The translations under genes and the position numbers were made by a program. This document shows positions 42,515 to 53,863 of a stretch of 64,000 bases of DNA, one piece after another. Where the stretch lies: assembly GCA_015179125.1 (NCBI GenBank), contig WHVA01000234.1, positions 103,110-167,109 of the forward strand. The letters run 5' to 3'. This stretch comes from Gautieria morchelliformis (lineage: Eukaryota; Basidiomycota; Agaricomycetes; Gomphales; Gomphaceae). The stretch's first letter is position 1; each line of letters starts with the position of its first letter. The notes beneath the pieces were generated by a model, which had not been told where the DNA came from, did no database searches, and worked only from the letters and a program-made list of their open reading frames with translations.

Positions 42515-45065
42515 TCACTCCCCATGGCCTCTGGGCCTCTTGCATCTTTGATGCCTCCTGGATTGCATTCCATTAATGTCCTTTCCTGTTCTGACCATCT
42601 CTGATGCTGTGGAAATGGGAGGGAGAGTCAACCAAAAGAGCAGATGTATGCATAGGTCTGGTAGCACCAAATTATTGCATCCCTTCAAGGGTGTAACCAT
42701 GGGAGACTTAGCTTGCCCTGTTTCCGGTAGATGCATGCATGGGTCTGGTAGCATCAAATTATTGCATCCCTTCAAAGGTGCAATCATAGGACACTTAGCT
42801 TGTCCTGTTCTCAGTTTCCCATGACATGACTGACCCTGGATCCCATGTACTATGTGAGCCCCTTCACTAAGTAGGTCTAGCTCCCTCAGGTGGAAACCAG
42901 AAATTAACCGATTGCAGGACCTGAGAGACACTCTCATTCTCATAACACTTTCCCCACCCAATGGGCAGCCCACCTTAGTGAAGGCTGCTCTGAACTTTCT
43001 GGGCCACGGACTGATCTGTTGGACATCTTTAGAGGGTTTTTTACCGGTAGCTGCTGCCTCCTCCTCCATGATCCATTTCGAGACCAGTATGCCATATAGC
43101 TGAGAAAGTTCGAAGATAATGGAGGCATTGGCCAGCCGAACTGCCGTCTTAGCGGATTTAGGGGGCACCATCATCATAACTGCTGATGCACCAGAACCTA
43201 GACACCACGATGAGTGAGGAAGATGGTATGAGCCTGACTTACGGCGGGAACTTGCCTATAATAACTAAAAGCCATCTTCTCCATGCAATGGGCCGGCCCA
43301 CACCTGGGTTTCCCACAAGCCGGAGGTGCCTTCAAGTGTAGGGGTCAGAAAAGTCAGCTTTTTGGAAGAAGGGGGATCGCTCATGAATCAATCCACGAAT
43401 ATAACCAACCGGTCGTATTTACACACATGATGAGTGTTTCCGCAATTTGCAGTCCGCTGACACATGCTGAGCGCAAATCTGTGGTCGCCACATGCAGGAG
43501 GGTGAGCAGTTTTTCACGGTGAACTGTCTGTCTGGCCTCTCCGCGGCCGTGACGCTCACGTGAGGGATAACCATTAGTTGCACGAAGGGCGTCGTCAGAC
43601 ATCGAAGGAAAACTGGGGAATGGATGTGCAAATGACAGCGATGAGGCATTTGTGTTCGTTTTGGGGCTGCAGGTATCCACTAGCTTGGAAAAGTTCTGGA
43701 CTCCAGCTCGAGTAGCGTGTTAGCCTTTGAACGGAGTATATGCAGTAACATTACCTATTCGGCTGACGAGAACAGTAGCGGGTCTATCAGGGCTTGTATA
43801 TCTTTCCCATTAAACCTCCCGAAGCTGAACTCCAAAGAAAGCATCAGTGCTTCAGCACTCACTGTTATTCTGTAAGGAGCGTCCTTATATTTTCCGTGAC
43901 ATGTCTAGAATAAACGTACACTTTTCTATGCCACCATATGCACCTGCTGCCATCGCTTGGAATTGCCTAGGCGTTTTTGAGCCTGGGTTGAGCTGCTCAG
44001 CGTCTGGCAGGCTCAACACTGTCTCTTGCATCTCAACGAGCTGACAGAGAACATTAAGGAGTTTGGAAACACCCGTGAGCATCTGGTGGTTGAGTGACTG
44101 GGGGAAAACTAGGACAATAGCAGCACACCCTATTGCTATGGATGCTGCCGTAGACATAAGGAAAGAACTTAGAATCGTGTAATTTGCGGCTGGGAACAGA
44201 GGGCCATGGCTCTGGAGCAAATAAATGAGCTACTTTATCATGTGAACCACGCAACAGCAGGCTTACGCAGATTATATCTGAAAAGATAGTTCTTCGAATG
44301 ATCAGTTTGGACGTTCAGGTGATAAATCAATTAAATTTACCCAAAGACACTGAATAATGCCAGTTTTTTGAAATACGTGCGTGAGAGTCCGAAGAAGAAG
44401 TACCCGACGGCAAGAAAGACGCCGTAAACGATACTGGAGCTGGAATAAATATTACAAACGATGCCTCAAGCACATTTATCAAAAAATGGACCTTGTATCC
44501 AAGAATCTTCCTTGAAAAACCTCTAGATTAAACTTTCCATCGGGGTTTGCGGCCGTTGCAGCGCTGTCGTGAAATTTGGCTTAATCGTCATTCTTGTGAA
44601 TGCGGGTCACGGTGTATGCACATTTTCGTTGCCTGCTCGAGCTCGGATAACAGAAGAACTTGGTTTTGATGGTGAGAGTGACCTTCATTGCAGTGCATCC
44701 CCATGCAGCCGAGAAGGGAACCTGAGATCAGGAGAGCCATGGCATAAAAGTAGACTTGTATGGGCAAGGCAGGCGGGACCATTATGGTTGACATGCACGC
44801 AAAGAAGGTGCTACCAAATTCAAAACCCTTAGTACGTGTTGATACAAGGCGGATTACATGTCCTGGAGAACTTAATTCACGCGACGCTGAAGGTGTTAAG
44901 GGAATGGTTTGGAATGATGAGTAAGAACGCTGCCCATGCAGCTAGCCATGAACGAGCAAGGAATGGGTGAGGTCTTGAGGTAGATGAGCTGCGGCGGGAA
45001 CTACATATACTAATTTGAGCTAGCGGCGGAGCACAGCGAAGTAGCAGTACTCCTATTACTATCAA
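42515..45065 (-). pseudogene. ArAE-type (PF10337/PF10334-like) membrane transporter, broken
   Basis: Pieces match, in order, fungal putative ER/plasma-membrane transporters of the aromatic acid exporter class. On the minus strand: PHPFLARSWLAAWAAFLLII (about 45,000-44,900), then after an intron FFACMSTIMVPPALPIQVYF and ALLISGSLLGCMGMHC (about 44,800-44,690), SSIVYGVFLAVGYFFFGLSR (about 44,440), AIGCAAIVLVFPQSLNHQML (about 44,130), LRSACVSGLQIAETLIMCVN (about 43,440) and KTAVRLANASIIFELSQLYG (about 43,130). The second membrane bundle expected between the last two is missing, since only about 200 bp separate them. The N-terminus and C-terminus are also not evident. It is best read as an internally deleted relic. 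Confidence 0.55.
42642..42815. repeat. Two 87-bp direct repeats
   Basis: The unit starting agatgtatgcataggtctgg is repeated at 42,729 with about ten differences. 87 is a multiple of three, and the minus-strand frame stays open through both units (CMHLPETGQAKSPMV repeated in variant form). Confidence 0.85.
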
Positions 45066-45247
45066 TAATCATAACCGATTGCATGAGCTGCTACACATCG
45101 CTGGCCGTCCAGGCGGTGGCTCTGTCATACAGCGGGAAAATACAGTAGGGGACAGTGCACCACAGTGCACTCTACTAAACTATGTTTGAGTACTCAATGG
45201 TGACCATTGGAGCCCGTTGCGGCTTACAATAGTGACCTGATCGGATG

Positions 45248-45310
45248 GGTGGTCACCGGTGAGCATGAGAATAGATCACCAAGGGGGACTACGCTTCACC
45301 GGTGACCACC
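45248..45310. repeat. Perfect 15-bp inverted repeat, 33-bp spacer
   Basis: ggtggtcaccggtga (45,248-45,262) faces tcaccggtgaccacc (45,296-45,310). Each arm itself contains the 10-bp palindrome TCACCGGTGA. It could be a hairpin, a binding site for a dimeric protein or the ends of a tiny element. Confidence 0.85.
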
Positions 45311-45360
45311 AGTGTACACCACTGGGTAGTGTCGGGGTGAGTATTGGCGATATAACTCGC

Positions 45361-45638
45361 CCTCCTGGATCACGCATCGAGTCAGCTTATATTCTTTAAC
45401 TAATTCCTCAGGCTGTTACTGTACAAACAAAGGATGGCGATGCACTCATTCAGCAAGAACGACGGTGATAATCAAGGCAGGTAGAGTATGAAGCCCAACA
45501 GTTGCACTGCAAGGATGTTCCCAGAGCTGAAAGCTGCATGGTCACGGTAGCTCGCAAACGACTCGGAGGTCTGCCACATTATATATATATACAGAGTATC
45601 CCACAGTCCCTAGTATGACAGTCAGTTTGCACAACATT
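45361..45638 (-). repeat. Repeat R fragment, left flank of the Harbinger insertion
   Basis: This matches 14,131-14,406, including the truncated membrane-protein first exon and the tatatatata block. It breaks at 45,638, where the Harbinger element starts, and resumes at 54,457. Confidence 0.9.
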
Positions 45639-45757
45639 AGGGCTGATCACAGTAGAGGATTTGAGTAGGATTTGATGAGGATTTGACGGAGGATTTTGAT
45701 TTCTTTAGAACACCCGACAATGCCCCAAGATCGCGATTTAACTGTGATTAGCCTGAT

Positions 45758-47220
45758 TTGAAACTGGATTTGAGTGGATTTGAGCAAGGTGATGCCGGAC
45801 ACGGCAGGATTGAAGTTCTCAACCAGCAGACGGCTCCATATACGTCTTTCCACCATGACAATCATGACTGCAAGGAACAAGCTCACCGACACCCTCGTTT
45901 AGCACCTTATGTTGGAACTCATTTTAGAGAAGTGCTAAAACACTTGCATTCTCGCCGGTATCTTCAACCAAGGGTCGACATCAACAAACCAATGTCTCTT
46001 CTTTTGGTAACTCTCGTGGAGTACAAGCACACACGGCTGGAGTTTTTTCGCCGCTATTTGCAAGTGTGGCCAGAAACCTTCGATTCACTTCTCGAAAAGA
46101 TCTGTAATGATGAAGTTTTTTTGAACAACTCTAATAACCATCAGCTGCCAGTGGAACAGCAAGTCACTGTTACACTTTACCGGTTTGGTCACTTCGGAAA
46201 TGCCGTTAGTGTGCAGGAGGTAGCATTGTGGGCAGGATGGGGTTTTGGGACAGTCGATCGGTGCACATGGCGGGTCATGAAAGCCCTATGTCAAACACAA
46301 TTCCGCTGAGTTGCTATCAAGTGGCCAGATGAGGTAGAAAAAGCACGAGCAAAAGACTGGGTAGAGGAGGTCTCAGGTCCGGAATGGCGTGACGGTTGGC
46401 TCATGGTAGATGGCACTCTTGTGCCTTTATTCCAACGCCCTGGATTTTACGGTAACACATGGTATGATCGCAAAAGTAACTACTCGATGAATGTGCAGGT
46501 GAGTTATTCATCATATGGCATTGAAGTGTTGCTAACTAGCCTACAGCTCATTTCAACTCCTGACCTCCGAATTATTGACTATGGGGTAGGTTTACCAGGG
46601 AGTCAGCATGATTCCCGGGCATGGAATGAGACTCGGTTGCCCAAAGAACATGCCTCTTTGTTAGAAGTAGGTGAATGGGTATGGGCAGATTCAGCATACC
46701 CGCTCCAGAAGTGGTTGTGCACACCATACAAAAAGTACGCAACACAGTTTGATATTACAGGTTTCGAGGGTGTCATTTTTGATATATGTACAGACCAGAA
46801 AAGGACACACCGGATAACAGACATTTTAACTACTGGGTTTCAAGAATTCGTGTTAAATCCGGACATTGTGTTGGATATATCAAAGGCCGGTTCTGCTCAC
46901 TGCAGGGCTTGCGCATTCAGATCAACCAACCCCAGCATCTGAAATTCGCATCGCTCTGGATCACCACCTGTATAGCTGTACATTGCTTTGCAATGACTCA
47001 TGAGGCCAGCCAGGACATCACTGCAGATGAACTCTTCCGTGAGGGGTTACGCATTGTTTCCGAAGAGAGAACAACGAGGGTGGAGGTCAATATAATAGAC
47101 CATACTGATGATGAGGTGTCAAGGGATGTTACGCTCCTTGAGGGAAGAGTGAAACGTGAGCAGCTGAAGGGGTTTCTCTTAGAAAGACTCCACACAGAGT
47201 CTCATAGCTATCTAGAGTAG
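45758..47220 (+). pseudogene. PIF/Harbinger transposase (DDE_Tnp_4)
   Basis: This is a DDE endonuclease that cuts and pastes the element. Conserved blocks are LMVDGTLVPLFQRPGFYGNT, YDRKSNYSMNVQ, GLPGSQHDSRAWNE, WVWADSAYPLQKWLCTPYKK, DNRHFNYWVSRIRVKSGHC and VGYIKGRF. Two canonical introns fit (46,499-46,546 and 46,735-46,792). The 5' end is uncertain, because the ATG at 45,758 lies close to the terminal repeat. Two defects suggest inactivity: an in-frame TGA at 46,307-46,309 just before VAIKWPDEVEKARAK, and glycine (GGA, 46,861-46,863) where the family normally has the catalytic glutamate before the HxxGxxKGRF block. The N-terminal part contains a helix-turn-helix-like region (VSVQEVALWAGWGFGTVDRC). 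Confidence 0.88.
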
Positions 47221-47344
47221 TACTAAGATGAAGAACTAGTACTGGATGGCATAAAGTCTGCCCAGGGAATGATGTTGTCATCGGTGAATGTCACATCCAA
47301 CGAAGATGCACCAGCACTAAGGGCTTTTGTCCCAGAAAACCCAG

Positions 47345-48788
47345 CTAGTGCAGCTTGTGTGCCAATTCTATTCCTACCATGTTAGCCTGCCTTTGATGTC
47401 CTGCACCCTGTGCGAGGAGCTGGAACTCTAACCGCTGGCACTGCATTGCCAACTCATGCACCCGATCTAACCTTTCCTTTTCCGCTGCATGTTTGAGCTG
47501 TAGCTTTTCATGGGCCAGGTCTGTCTGTGCCTGTATCCGTACTTGTTCTTCTTTGGAGCAGTTCTGGCTGCTAGCCAGACGTTCTGTTGCTGCCCGTCTT
47601 ACCTCCTGCATACCTGCAAGCCCCTCAAGTATGCCCTTGCGTCGTGAGGCAGCCATCAAGGCAGGTGGAGCTTCCCTTTTTACAGGTACATCTGTTTTAG
47701 GTGGAGGTCTATCTATAGTAGATGTCGGCGAACTAGGCTGCAGGTAGTCGGCATCAATTGGATCATCAGAGGGAGGTGAGAGTATGTATAGAGGGGAGAG
47801 AGGTGCGTCTGGTGAGTTTACTTGTAGTTCTTTGTTTCCTACCCCAGAGTCACAGGGCATGCGATCGAGGACATCGAGGACAAGCTTTGAGGTCGAATGG
47901 GCTATTGCCGCACGCATAACAAGCGGGCTGGTTCCCATCAATCGCTGCATTCGATGGAACCATGGGAAGCATTCTTTTATTTGCCCTGTACATATATAGA
48001 TATGTTAGTAATTCATGGGAAATAACAAGTGACGCACCCCAAATGTTCTCAATCTCACTTCCCAGTAGTATATCCAGTTCTGTCTCTTATGTCTCTACTA
48101 AACCCGCTCCAGTTGCTCCGAGCAGCTCCTTTTCAGCTGTAAAGGTCTTTTTGAGCCTGCATCGATAATTTAGTTAATAGGATATGATATTGAACTAGAA
48201 ACACACAGATTAATCCGGTTTTTCACTACTTTCCCCATCTGATCTGGCGGTGCATCTCTCCAGCGGCCAGAGGCATGTGGAATCAAGACATGCTGTGCGA
48301 TGGTGCGATAATGGTCGGTCACAGTCTTCGACGAGCTTTTGTTGCATATCTCAGCCCCCTTGTCCATCCCTAGGGAAGCACGCATCACTGGATCATCCTT
48401 GAGGACTGTAAGAAGTAGGTCTGTGAGGTCATGCTCCTTAGCCCAACTGACCGGAACGTCAGCTACAGATACAGTCTGAATAATGCAGTGGAACTCACAG
48501 AACCGGCAATATAGCCATACCATCTTCCACCTCCTTACCCTTACCCTTACCTTTTTTCCCTTTGGAACAAGGCTGTTCTGCGGCGGCCAGAGCCTTAACG
48601 GTTGGTTTACGAGGTCGTTTGCTGGCACGCTCGTCACCCTTGGCCTGCGCCATGGCCAACAGAGCCTCCAATTGTGGGATGGACAGCGCATCTGCTGGAA
48701 TGTCAGTTGCCAGACTGATCTGAGTCGCAGTGACAGGGTTAGAACGTTTTCGCTTCCTTGGGCTCATCATCCCTAATGAAAATTTCAC
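47345..48788 (-). CDS. Harbinger companion (Myb/SANT-like) protein
   Basis: PIF/Harbinger elements need a second protein that binds the ends and helps import the transposase. On the minus strand exon 1 (48,788 to about 48,522) starts MKFSLGMMSPRKRKRSNPV and carries a Lys/Gly-rich nuclear-signal-like stretch. A spliced second part reads WAKEHDLTDLLLTVLKDDPV, ASLGMDKGAEICNKSSSKTV and GRWRDAPPDQMGKVVKNRIN, a SANT-like region. Small exons follow (EDELDILLGSEIENIW-like sequence reversed from 48,100-48,060). The last exon (47,950-47,345) ends in a Glu/Gln/Arg-rich coiled coil (HEKLQLKHAAEKERLDRVHE). The gene is divergent to the transposase and looks open, but the palindromic element sits about 12 bp upstream of its ATG and may have removed its promoter. 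Confidence 0.65.
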
Positions 48789-49354
48789 GCAGCAAGGGTT
48801 TACAGCCGTTTGCAGTCAAGTCTGGACTCCGACACGTGTCGTGCTTTTTGCACACCTAGACCCCTCCGATTTTTCCATCACAACAACTGGGTTTCTCAGC
48901 TAGCTTCAATAATAAAACTTTCTCTGATATTGTTATTAAGTGAATTTCTGCAAAGAGATTAGAGCCAGACAACCCGGCATTCCCTTGCTGTACCAATTGC
49001 AGCCTTAGGAGGCCTTGTTTGAATTTTCCGGACCTTCTGCACACTTTGAAACCGGTGGTCCTTTTAGAAACTGAAGAGAAAGTCCACTCTGAGATTTTCA
49101 CGAAGAGATTTCGGTTTTATTTCATTGCATTGAGGTGACATATGATTTACAACATGTCTCAGCGGAACGACAAAGCGCCAGAAGGTGTGAGAATGGTTTG
49201 GATTTGACACTACAAGTCTGCAAAACAGGATTCTACCCTAACGCAATGAGATAAAACCGAAATCTCTTCATGAAAATCTCAGAGTGGACTTTCTCTTCAG
49301 TTTCTAAAAGGACCGCCGGTTTCAAAGTGTGCAGAAGGTCCGGAAAATTCAAAC

Positions 49355-49661
49355 ATGGATTGGACAAAGCTCGCCGATGTCCAGGGTCTATGACACGAGT
49401 CATGTGACTCCAGCCACTCGTGCCACTGTCCACTGTCCTCGCTCCGTCCACAGTTCACTCGCATCAAAGCTTGCATAGCCTATGTCCTATTGTCCACACT
49501 CCCTCCTAGTATAAATGTTCCAGCTCCTCTTCCCCCTTTCCCTTGCGTCCTTCTCACACACATCGCGCTTGATAGGTACTTTCAGTTACTTCTCAGTATG
49601 AATGTCCTTCTCACACACATCGCGCTCGATAGCCATTAAGGCTTCGAGCTCAATCTCTTTT
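49355..49661 (+). repeat. Ngaro terminal repeat A1
   Basis: It matches A2 (53,740-53,990) but is 56 bp longer because the cttctcacacacatcgcgct block is present twice, separated by tgataggtactttcagttac and following bases. It contains the likely promoter (tagtataaatg near 49,507). Confidence 0.9.
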
Positions 49662-49681
49662 GGCAGGTCCCAAGCAACACT

Positions 49682-50811
49682 GTGGCACTCTGTAGTGGCA
49701 CCACTTACCGCCGCGCCGTTCCATCCTTCCACCTACGTGCTTCACCGATGGTGGCTCCTACCGATGGGACCCAGCCTTCCAGCTCGCGTACCAGGGATAA
49801 ACAGCCTGCATGTACCCCTCTGGATACCACACCCGACCCTGTGGCCACTCCTGTCCCTCCTTTCCTGACGCCATCTTCCACGGACCAACGCATCACATCG
49901 CTCGAGGCCCAAATCTCCTCCCTCCTCGCCATGATGCAGCAAACCCAGCAGGCGGTCCTCCAAGTGACTCAGCAGCTGCCGCTGCCGCCACAACAACCAC
50001 CGCCGCTGCAACAGTTGCTGCCACAGCCGCCTCCACCGCCGCAGCAGCCACTGCAGCCTTCCTCCCAGCAAGTGCTGCCGCCGACCAACCCTCAGCCTAA
50101 CATGTTCGTCCCGCCAATCTCCATTAACCCAGCTTCAGGTATGTCCCTCGACTGCTCTTTCCCCCACGTCGACCCTGCGCTGCGGCTGGCTATCGCGAAA
50201 CACGAATTTCATCCCGGGCATCTGTACAAACTCGATGCCATAATCAAGGAGAAGCCCACCGCGAAGTCCTTCGAAATCTCAGACAATGGCGCATTCACAC
50301 AACGAGAAAGAGATGGCTCTCCCAAAGACTACCCATCCTTCCGCGCACTCTTCGACCCCCTCGTTATTTACTTCGAGATCCTGCAGTATTTCATCATCTC
50401 GTCCGGTAACGTCCCTGCGTCCTTACAGGTTAACATCGGCTTGCAGAGTATCTCCGCATCCTCTATCAGGTTTACTCGCGCTACGAGTGGTCAGCGGTTC
50501 TTCAATACCACTTCATGTTTCACAGCCGCCGCCTCGCCGAGATGCGAGACAGAGACTACTCTGGCTGGAGGACTATGGACCCAGAACTAGCTTCTCTCTA
50601 CCTCTACGGTAGTCCGAAGCCTAATTTGAGCAAACCCACATCCTCCTCGAACTCGTCTACCTCCTCGAACGCGAAACAAACTTGCTTCGCTTTCCAAAGC
50701 GGGAAATGCGCGTCACCCTGCGCCCATGGCCGCATCCACAAATGCAAGGTTTGTAACAGCCCTGACCACGGGCGATCAGCCTGCACCAAGAAATCTAAGC
50801 CTGCCGCTTAG
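49682..50811 (+). CDS. Ngaro ORF1, Gag-like protein
   Basis: This is a nucleocapsid-like protein of a DIRS-group element. The first part has a Gln/Pro-rich tract (about 49,940-50,090) and conserved-looking LRLAIAKHEFHPGHLYKLDA and FRALFDPLVIYFEILQYF. The continuation lies in another frame: LAEYLRILYQVYSRYEWSAV, MFHSRRLAEMRDRDYSGW and a cysteine cluster (CFAFQSGKCASPC...CKVCNSPDHGRSAC) that could bind nucleic acid. The frame changes between about 50,400 and 50,445 by shift or unrecognised splicing. The stop is at 50,809-50,811. Confidence 0.7.
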
Positions 50812-50910
50812 GACGCGGGCAGGGCGAGCGGGCCCCTACCAATTGCGTCCACCCCTCGTCCTTGCCCGCAGGACCCCCCTGACCGGTCTCGTCCCCGTCC
50901 CAACACTGCA

Positions 50911-52600
50911 TTGTCCTACAGCCACGCTTCCCTCGACTTCTCCGTCCTCCCAGACTCATTGCCGTTTTCTGAGCTCTTCCCACCTGGCCCTCCTCCGCCC
51001 CCTCGCCCTAACACCGACCCACGCTGCAACTCTGTTACCTCATCCTCAAGTGACCTTCCTCGCATGCAGTCCCGTTTAGTGAGGGAAGCTTGGCTACGGT
51101 ACCTTAGAGATTACCCTGACCAACTTTTTGTGAATTCCCTGTTGCACATAATAGATTTCGGTGCAAACCTTGGTTTTGCTGGACCGCATCTTGCGCAGTC
51201 TTGCCGCAATCTCAAAAGCGCTAATGATTTCCCTGAATTCATCTCTAACGCCGTGTCAGATCTTCTCTCGAACCACCACACCCTTGGCCCATTCGCTGCT
51301 CCTCCCTACTCGAACTTCCGCAGTTCCCCCCTCGGCTCCGTTACGCGTCCCCGTAAACCCCTGAAGCGCAGACTAATCAATCACCTTTCCTGGCCCCATG
51401 GATCATCCGTGAATGATGGTATCCCCGATAGTGAGGGTCACATCCGCTATGAAGCATTCGACCAGGCCGTCGCCGCCGTCGCCTCCTCGGGCCGCGGCAC
51501 GTTGTTAGCCAAACTTGACCTTAAAGAAGCCTTCCATCACATCCCTGTGCATCCAGCTGACTGGTCCCTGCTCGGCTTCACCTGGCAAGGATCATTTTAC
51601 CACGCTATCGTCCTTATTTTCGGCATAAAATCCACTCCCTACATTTTTAACCTGTTCGCAGAGGCACTACATTGGATCATTCAGAGGCATATTCCCGCTC
51701 AACTCAAGCACTACCTAGACGACTTCCTCCCAATCTTCCAACCCTCTATACCCTTGTCTCTTGCAAACAAAGCGGTAGACTGGATTGAAGGTCTAGGTAT
51801 GGAACTCGGTCTCTCCTTCCAGCATGAGAAAACACTCCGCCCCTCCACCCAAACCGAATACCTTGGTCTCGAGCTGGATACCATAGCCATGGAAGCCTGT
51901 CTCCCAACTGACAAATTGCTCTACCTGCGCGATCTACTCCAACTGTGGACCGATCGGCGCAGCTGCTCTCTTCATGACCTGCAGCAACTGGTCGGCTTCC
52001 TCCAATTCTGCTCCCAGGTCATTCCCCACTCGTGGGCCTTCCTCCGTCGCCTGATCAACTTCTCTACAACCTTTCGGTCCCAATATGCAGTCCGGTATCT
52101 CCCCGCCTATGCCCGAGTGGAGATACGTTGGTGGCGAACCTACGCTTCCATCTGGAACGGCATACGCCTTATTACACCATCCTATCCAACCCTTCATGTC
52201 TTCACAGATGCCAGTGGCCGCAAGGGGATCGGCGGAATCTTCAAGGACAAATGGTTCTCGAGCAGAGTTCCCAGACGGTTTCGGGGGCGCGACATTCAAT
52301 CAAGGAGATATACACTGTCCTGCAGGCTATCCTGAGGTGGGGACACCGCTGGAAACACCAGCACGTACTTTTTCACGTCGACAACCAGGTTGACGTGCGT
52401 GCACTCGAGAACGACACGAATCATTCCCTCCACGTTATGACAATCCTCCGTTTGATAGTCATGCTAGCAGCGCAGCTAGAATTCTCTTATTCTTCTTCTT
52501 GGCTCTCCTCATCCGAGAATGTGCTTGCTGACTGCGCCTCTCGTTACATGTACGCAAACCTGTTCAAACTTGCGCTGTTCCTCCAACGACAGCCCACCTC
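50911..52600 (+). CDS. Ngaro reverse transcriptase-RNase H
   Basis: RT blocks are LINHLSWPHGSSVNDGIP, LLAKLDLKEAFHHIPVHP, FGIKSTPYIFNLFAEALHW and the catalytic box QLKHYLDDFLPIF, followed by a thumb region (YLGLELDTIAMEACLP, LHDLQQLVGFLQFCSQV). RNase H starts at LHVFTDASGRKGIGGIF. Near 52,290 the frame changes by one base. The RNase H continuation (HSIKEIYTVLQAILRWGHRW, HVDNQVDVRALENDTN, SENVLADCASR) is in the next frame, so ribosomal shifting, an error or a mutation is needed. Upstream codons before 50,911 may also belong, because the frame is open further back. Confidence 0.88.
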
Positions 52601-52639
52601 GCCCCACCCCCTGACCACTGGTATCAAACGCACGCTCAC

Positions 52640-53863
52640 ATGTCTCGACTCGCCGCCTTCTGGCTCTGGCACGGGCTTGCCTCAAGTACTAGGGCATCCT
52701 ATCGCACGGGATACAAGTCCTACTTCGAATTCATCCTCTGCAACCCCCATCTTCGCCACCCCTCAGGCTCCATTTTGCCCGCCACCAGTCCTGCGCTACT
52801 CGAATGGGTCCCCCTCCTCAGATCCCGCTCTCTCCAGCCGAAGACCATTAAATCCTACATTACCCACCTTCGTTCCGCGCACATCGACAATGACCTCCCC
52901 TTCGAGGCTTGCGAGTCACCACTACTCCAGCGTATGGTCCGCGGGATTAAACGGTACATGGGCGAGAAAGACCGGAAGCCCAAGCTTCCTATCACCTTCG
53001 AGATCCTCCGCTCGCTCCTGTCTCTCTACCCTGCCCCTGCCAGCACCGGGACCCTTAACTACACCGCCGCCATTTGCCTTGCAGTCCCCGCCTTCTTACA
53101 GTGCGGTGAATTCACTGTTCGCACCTTGAAGTCTTTCGACCCTGCCGCCCACCTCACTCGCGGCTCAGTCTGCTTCGAACCATCGTTTGCGACGCCCAAC
53201 TACGTCGTCCTCTCCATTCCCTCCTCGAAAACGGACCCCTTCCGCAAAGGCGTCTCCCTCTTCATCTCCGCAGCCCCAGGGGCCCTGACGTGCCCAGTCA
53301 CACAGCTCCAACGGCTCTTTACGCTCAACCCCCGGCCTCCAGAGTCACCCCTCTTCGTTGGTGACGACGGCCTTCCCCTACTCCGCAGCGACCTTATCAG
53401 GAGGGTGCACCTCGACCTGTCCTCCGTCGGGCTCAATCCCTCTGAATTCGCGGGGCACAGCTTCAGGCGAGGCGGTGCCTCCTCCGCAGCTGCAGCCGGA
53501 TTCCACGACTTCGAACTTCAGCAGCTTGGTCGGTGGCGTAGCGACACATTCAAACTTTACATAGAGCCGAATCACCTCCGTCTCCTTTCCCTCTCAGCGT
53601 GCCTCCATTGGGCCGTTCCCAACGCTCAGACTTCGCTCCCCAGTTGGCTTGAGCACGGCCCGGTTCCCGGTCGCGCAGAGAGCGCTGGCATCGCAATCTA
53701 CCTTGTTGCTAGCCCAGTGTCACACTCGAGTGAGCATAGATGGATTGGACAAAGCTCGCCGATGTCCAGGGTCTATGACACGAGTCATGTGACTCCAGCC
53801 ACTCGTGCCACTGTCCACTGTCCTCGCTCCGTCCACAGTCCACTCGCATCAAAGCTTGCATAG
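52640..53863 (+). CDS. Ngaro tyrosine recombinase
   Basis: It integrates the element in place of a DDE integrase, by strand exchange through a phosphotyrosine. The N-terminal core-binding domain reads HGLASSTRASYRTGYKSYFE and LQPKTIKSYITHLRSAHIDN. The catalytic domain includes the CGEFTVRTLKSFDP region, the H-x-x-R box in GHSFRRGGASSAAAAG and a tyrosine in RWRSDTFKLYIEP. The reading frame overlaps the RNase H frame and continues through repeat B1 into A2, ending at 53,863; the real C-terminus may be shorter. Confidence 0.9.
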   Translation: MSRLAAFWLWHGLASSTRASYRTGYKSYFEFILCNPHLRHPSGSILPATSPALLEWVPLLRSRSLQPKTIKSYITHLRSAHIDNDLPFEACESPLLQRMVRGIKRYMGEKDRKPKLPITFEILRSLLSLYPAPASTGTLNYTAAICLAVPAFLQCGEFTVRTLKSFDPAAHLTRGSVCFEPSFATPNYVVLSIPSSKTDPFRKGVSLFISAAPGALTCPVTQLQRLFTLNPRPPESPLFVGDDGLPLLRSDLIRRVHLDLSSVGLNPSEFAGHSFRRGGASSAAAAGFHDFELQQLGRWRSDTFKLYIEPNHLRLLSLSACLHWAVPNAQTSLPSWLEHGPVPGRAESAGIAIYLVASPVSHSSEHRWIGQSSPMSRVYDTSHVTPATRATVHCPRSVHSPLASKLA

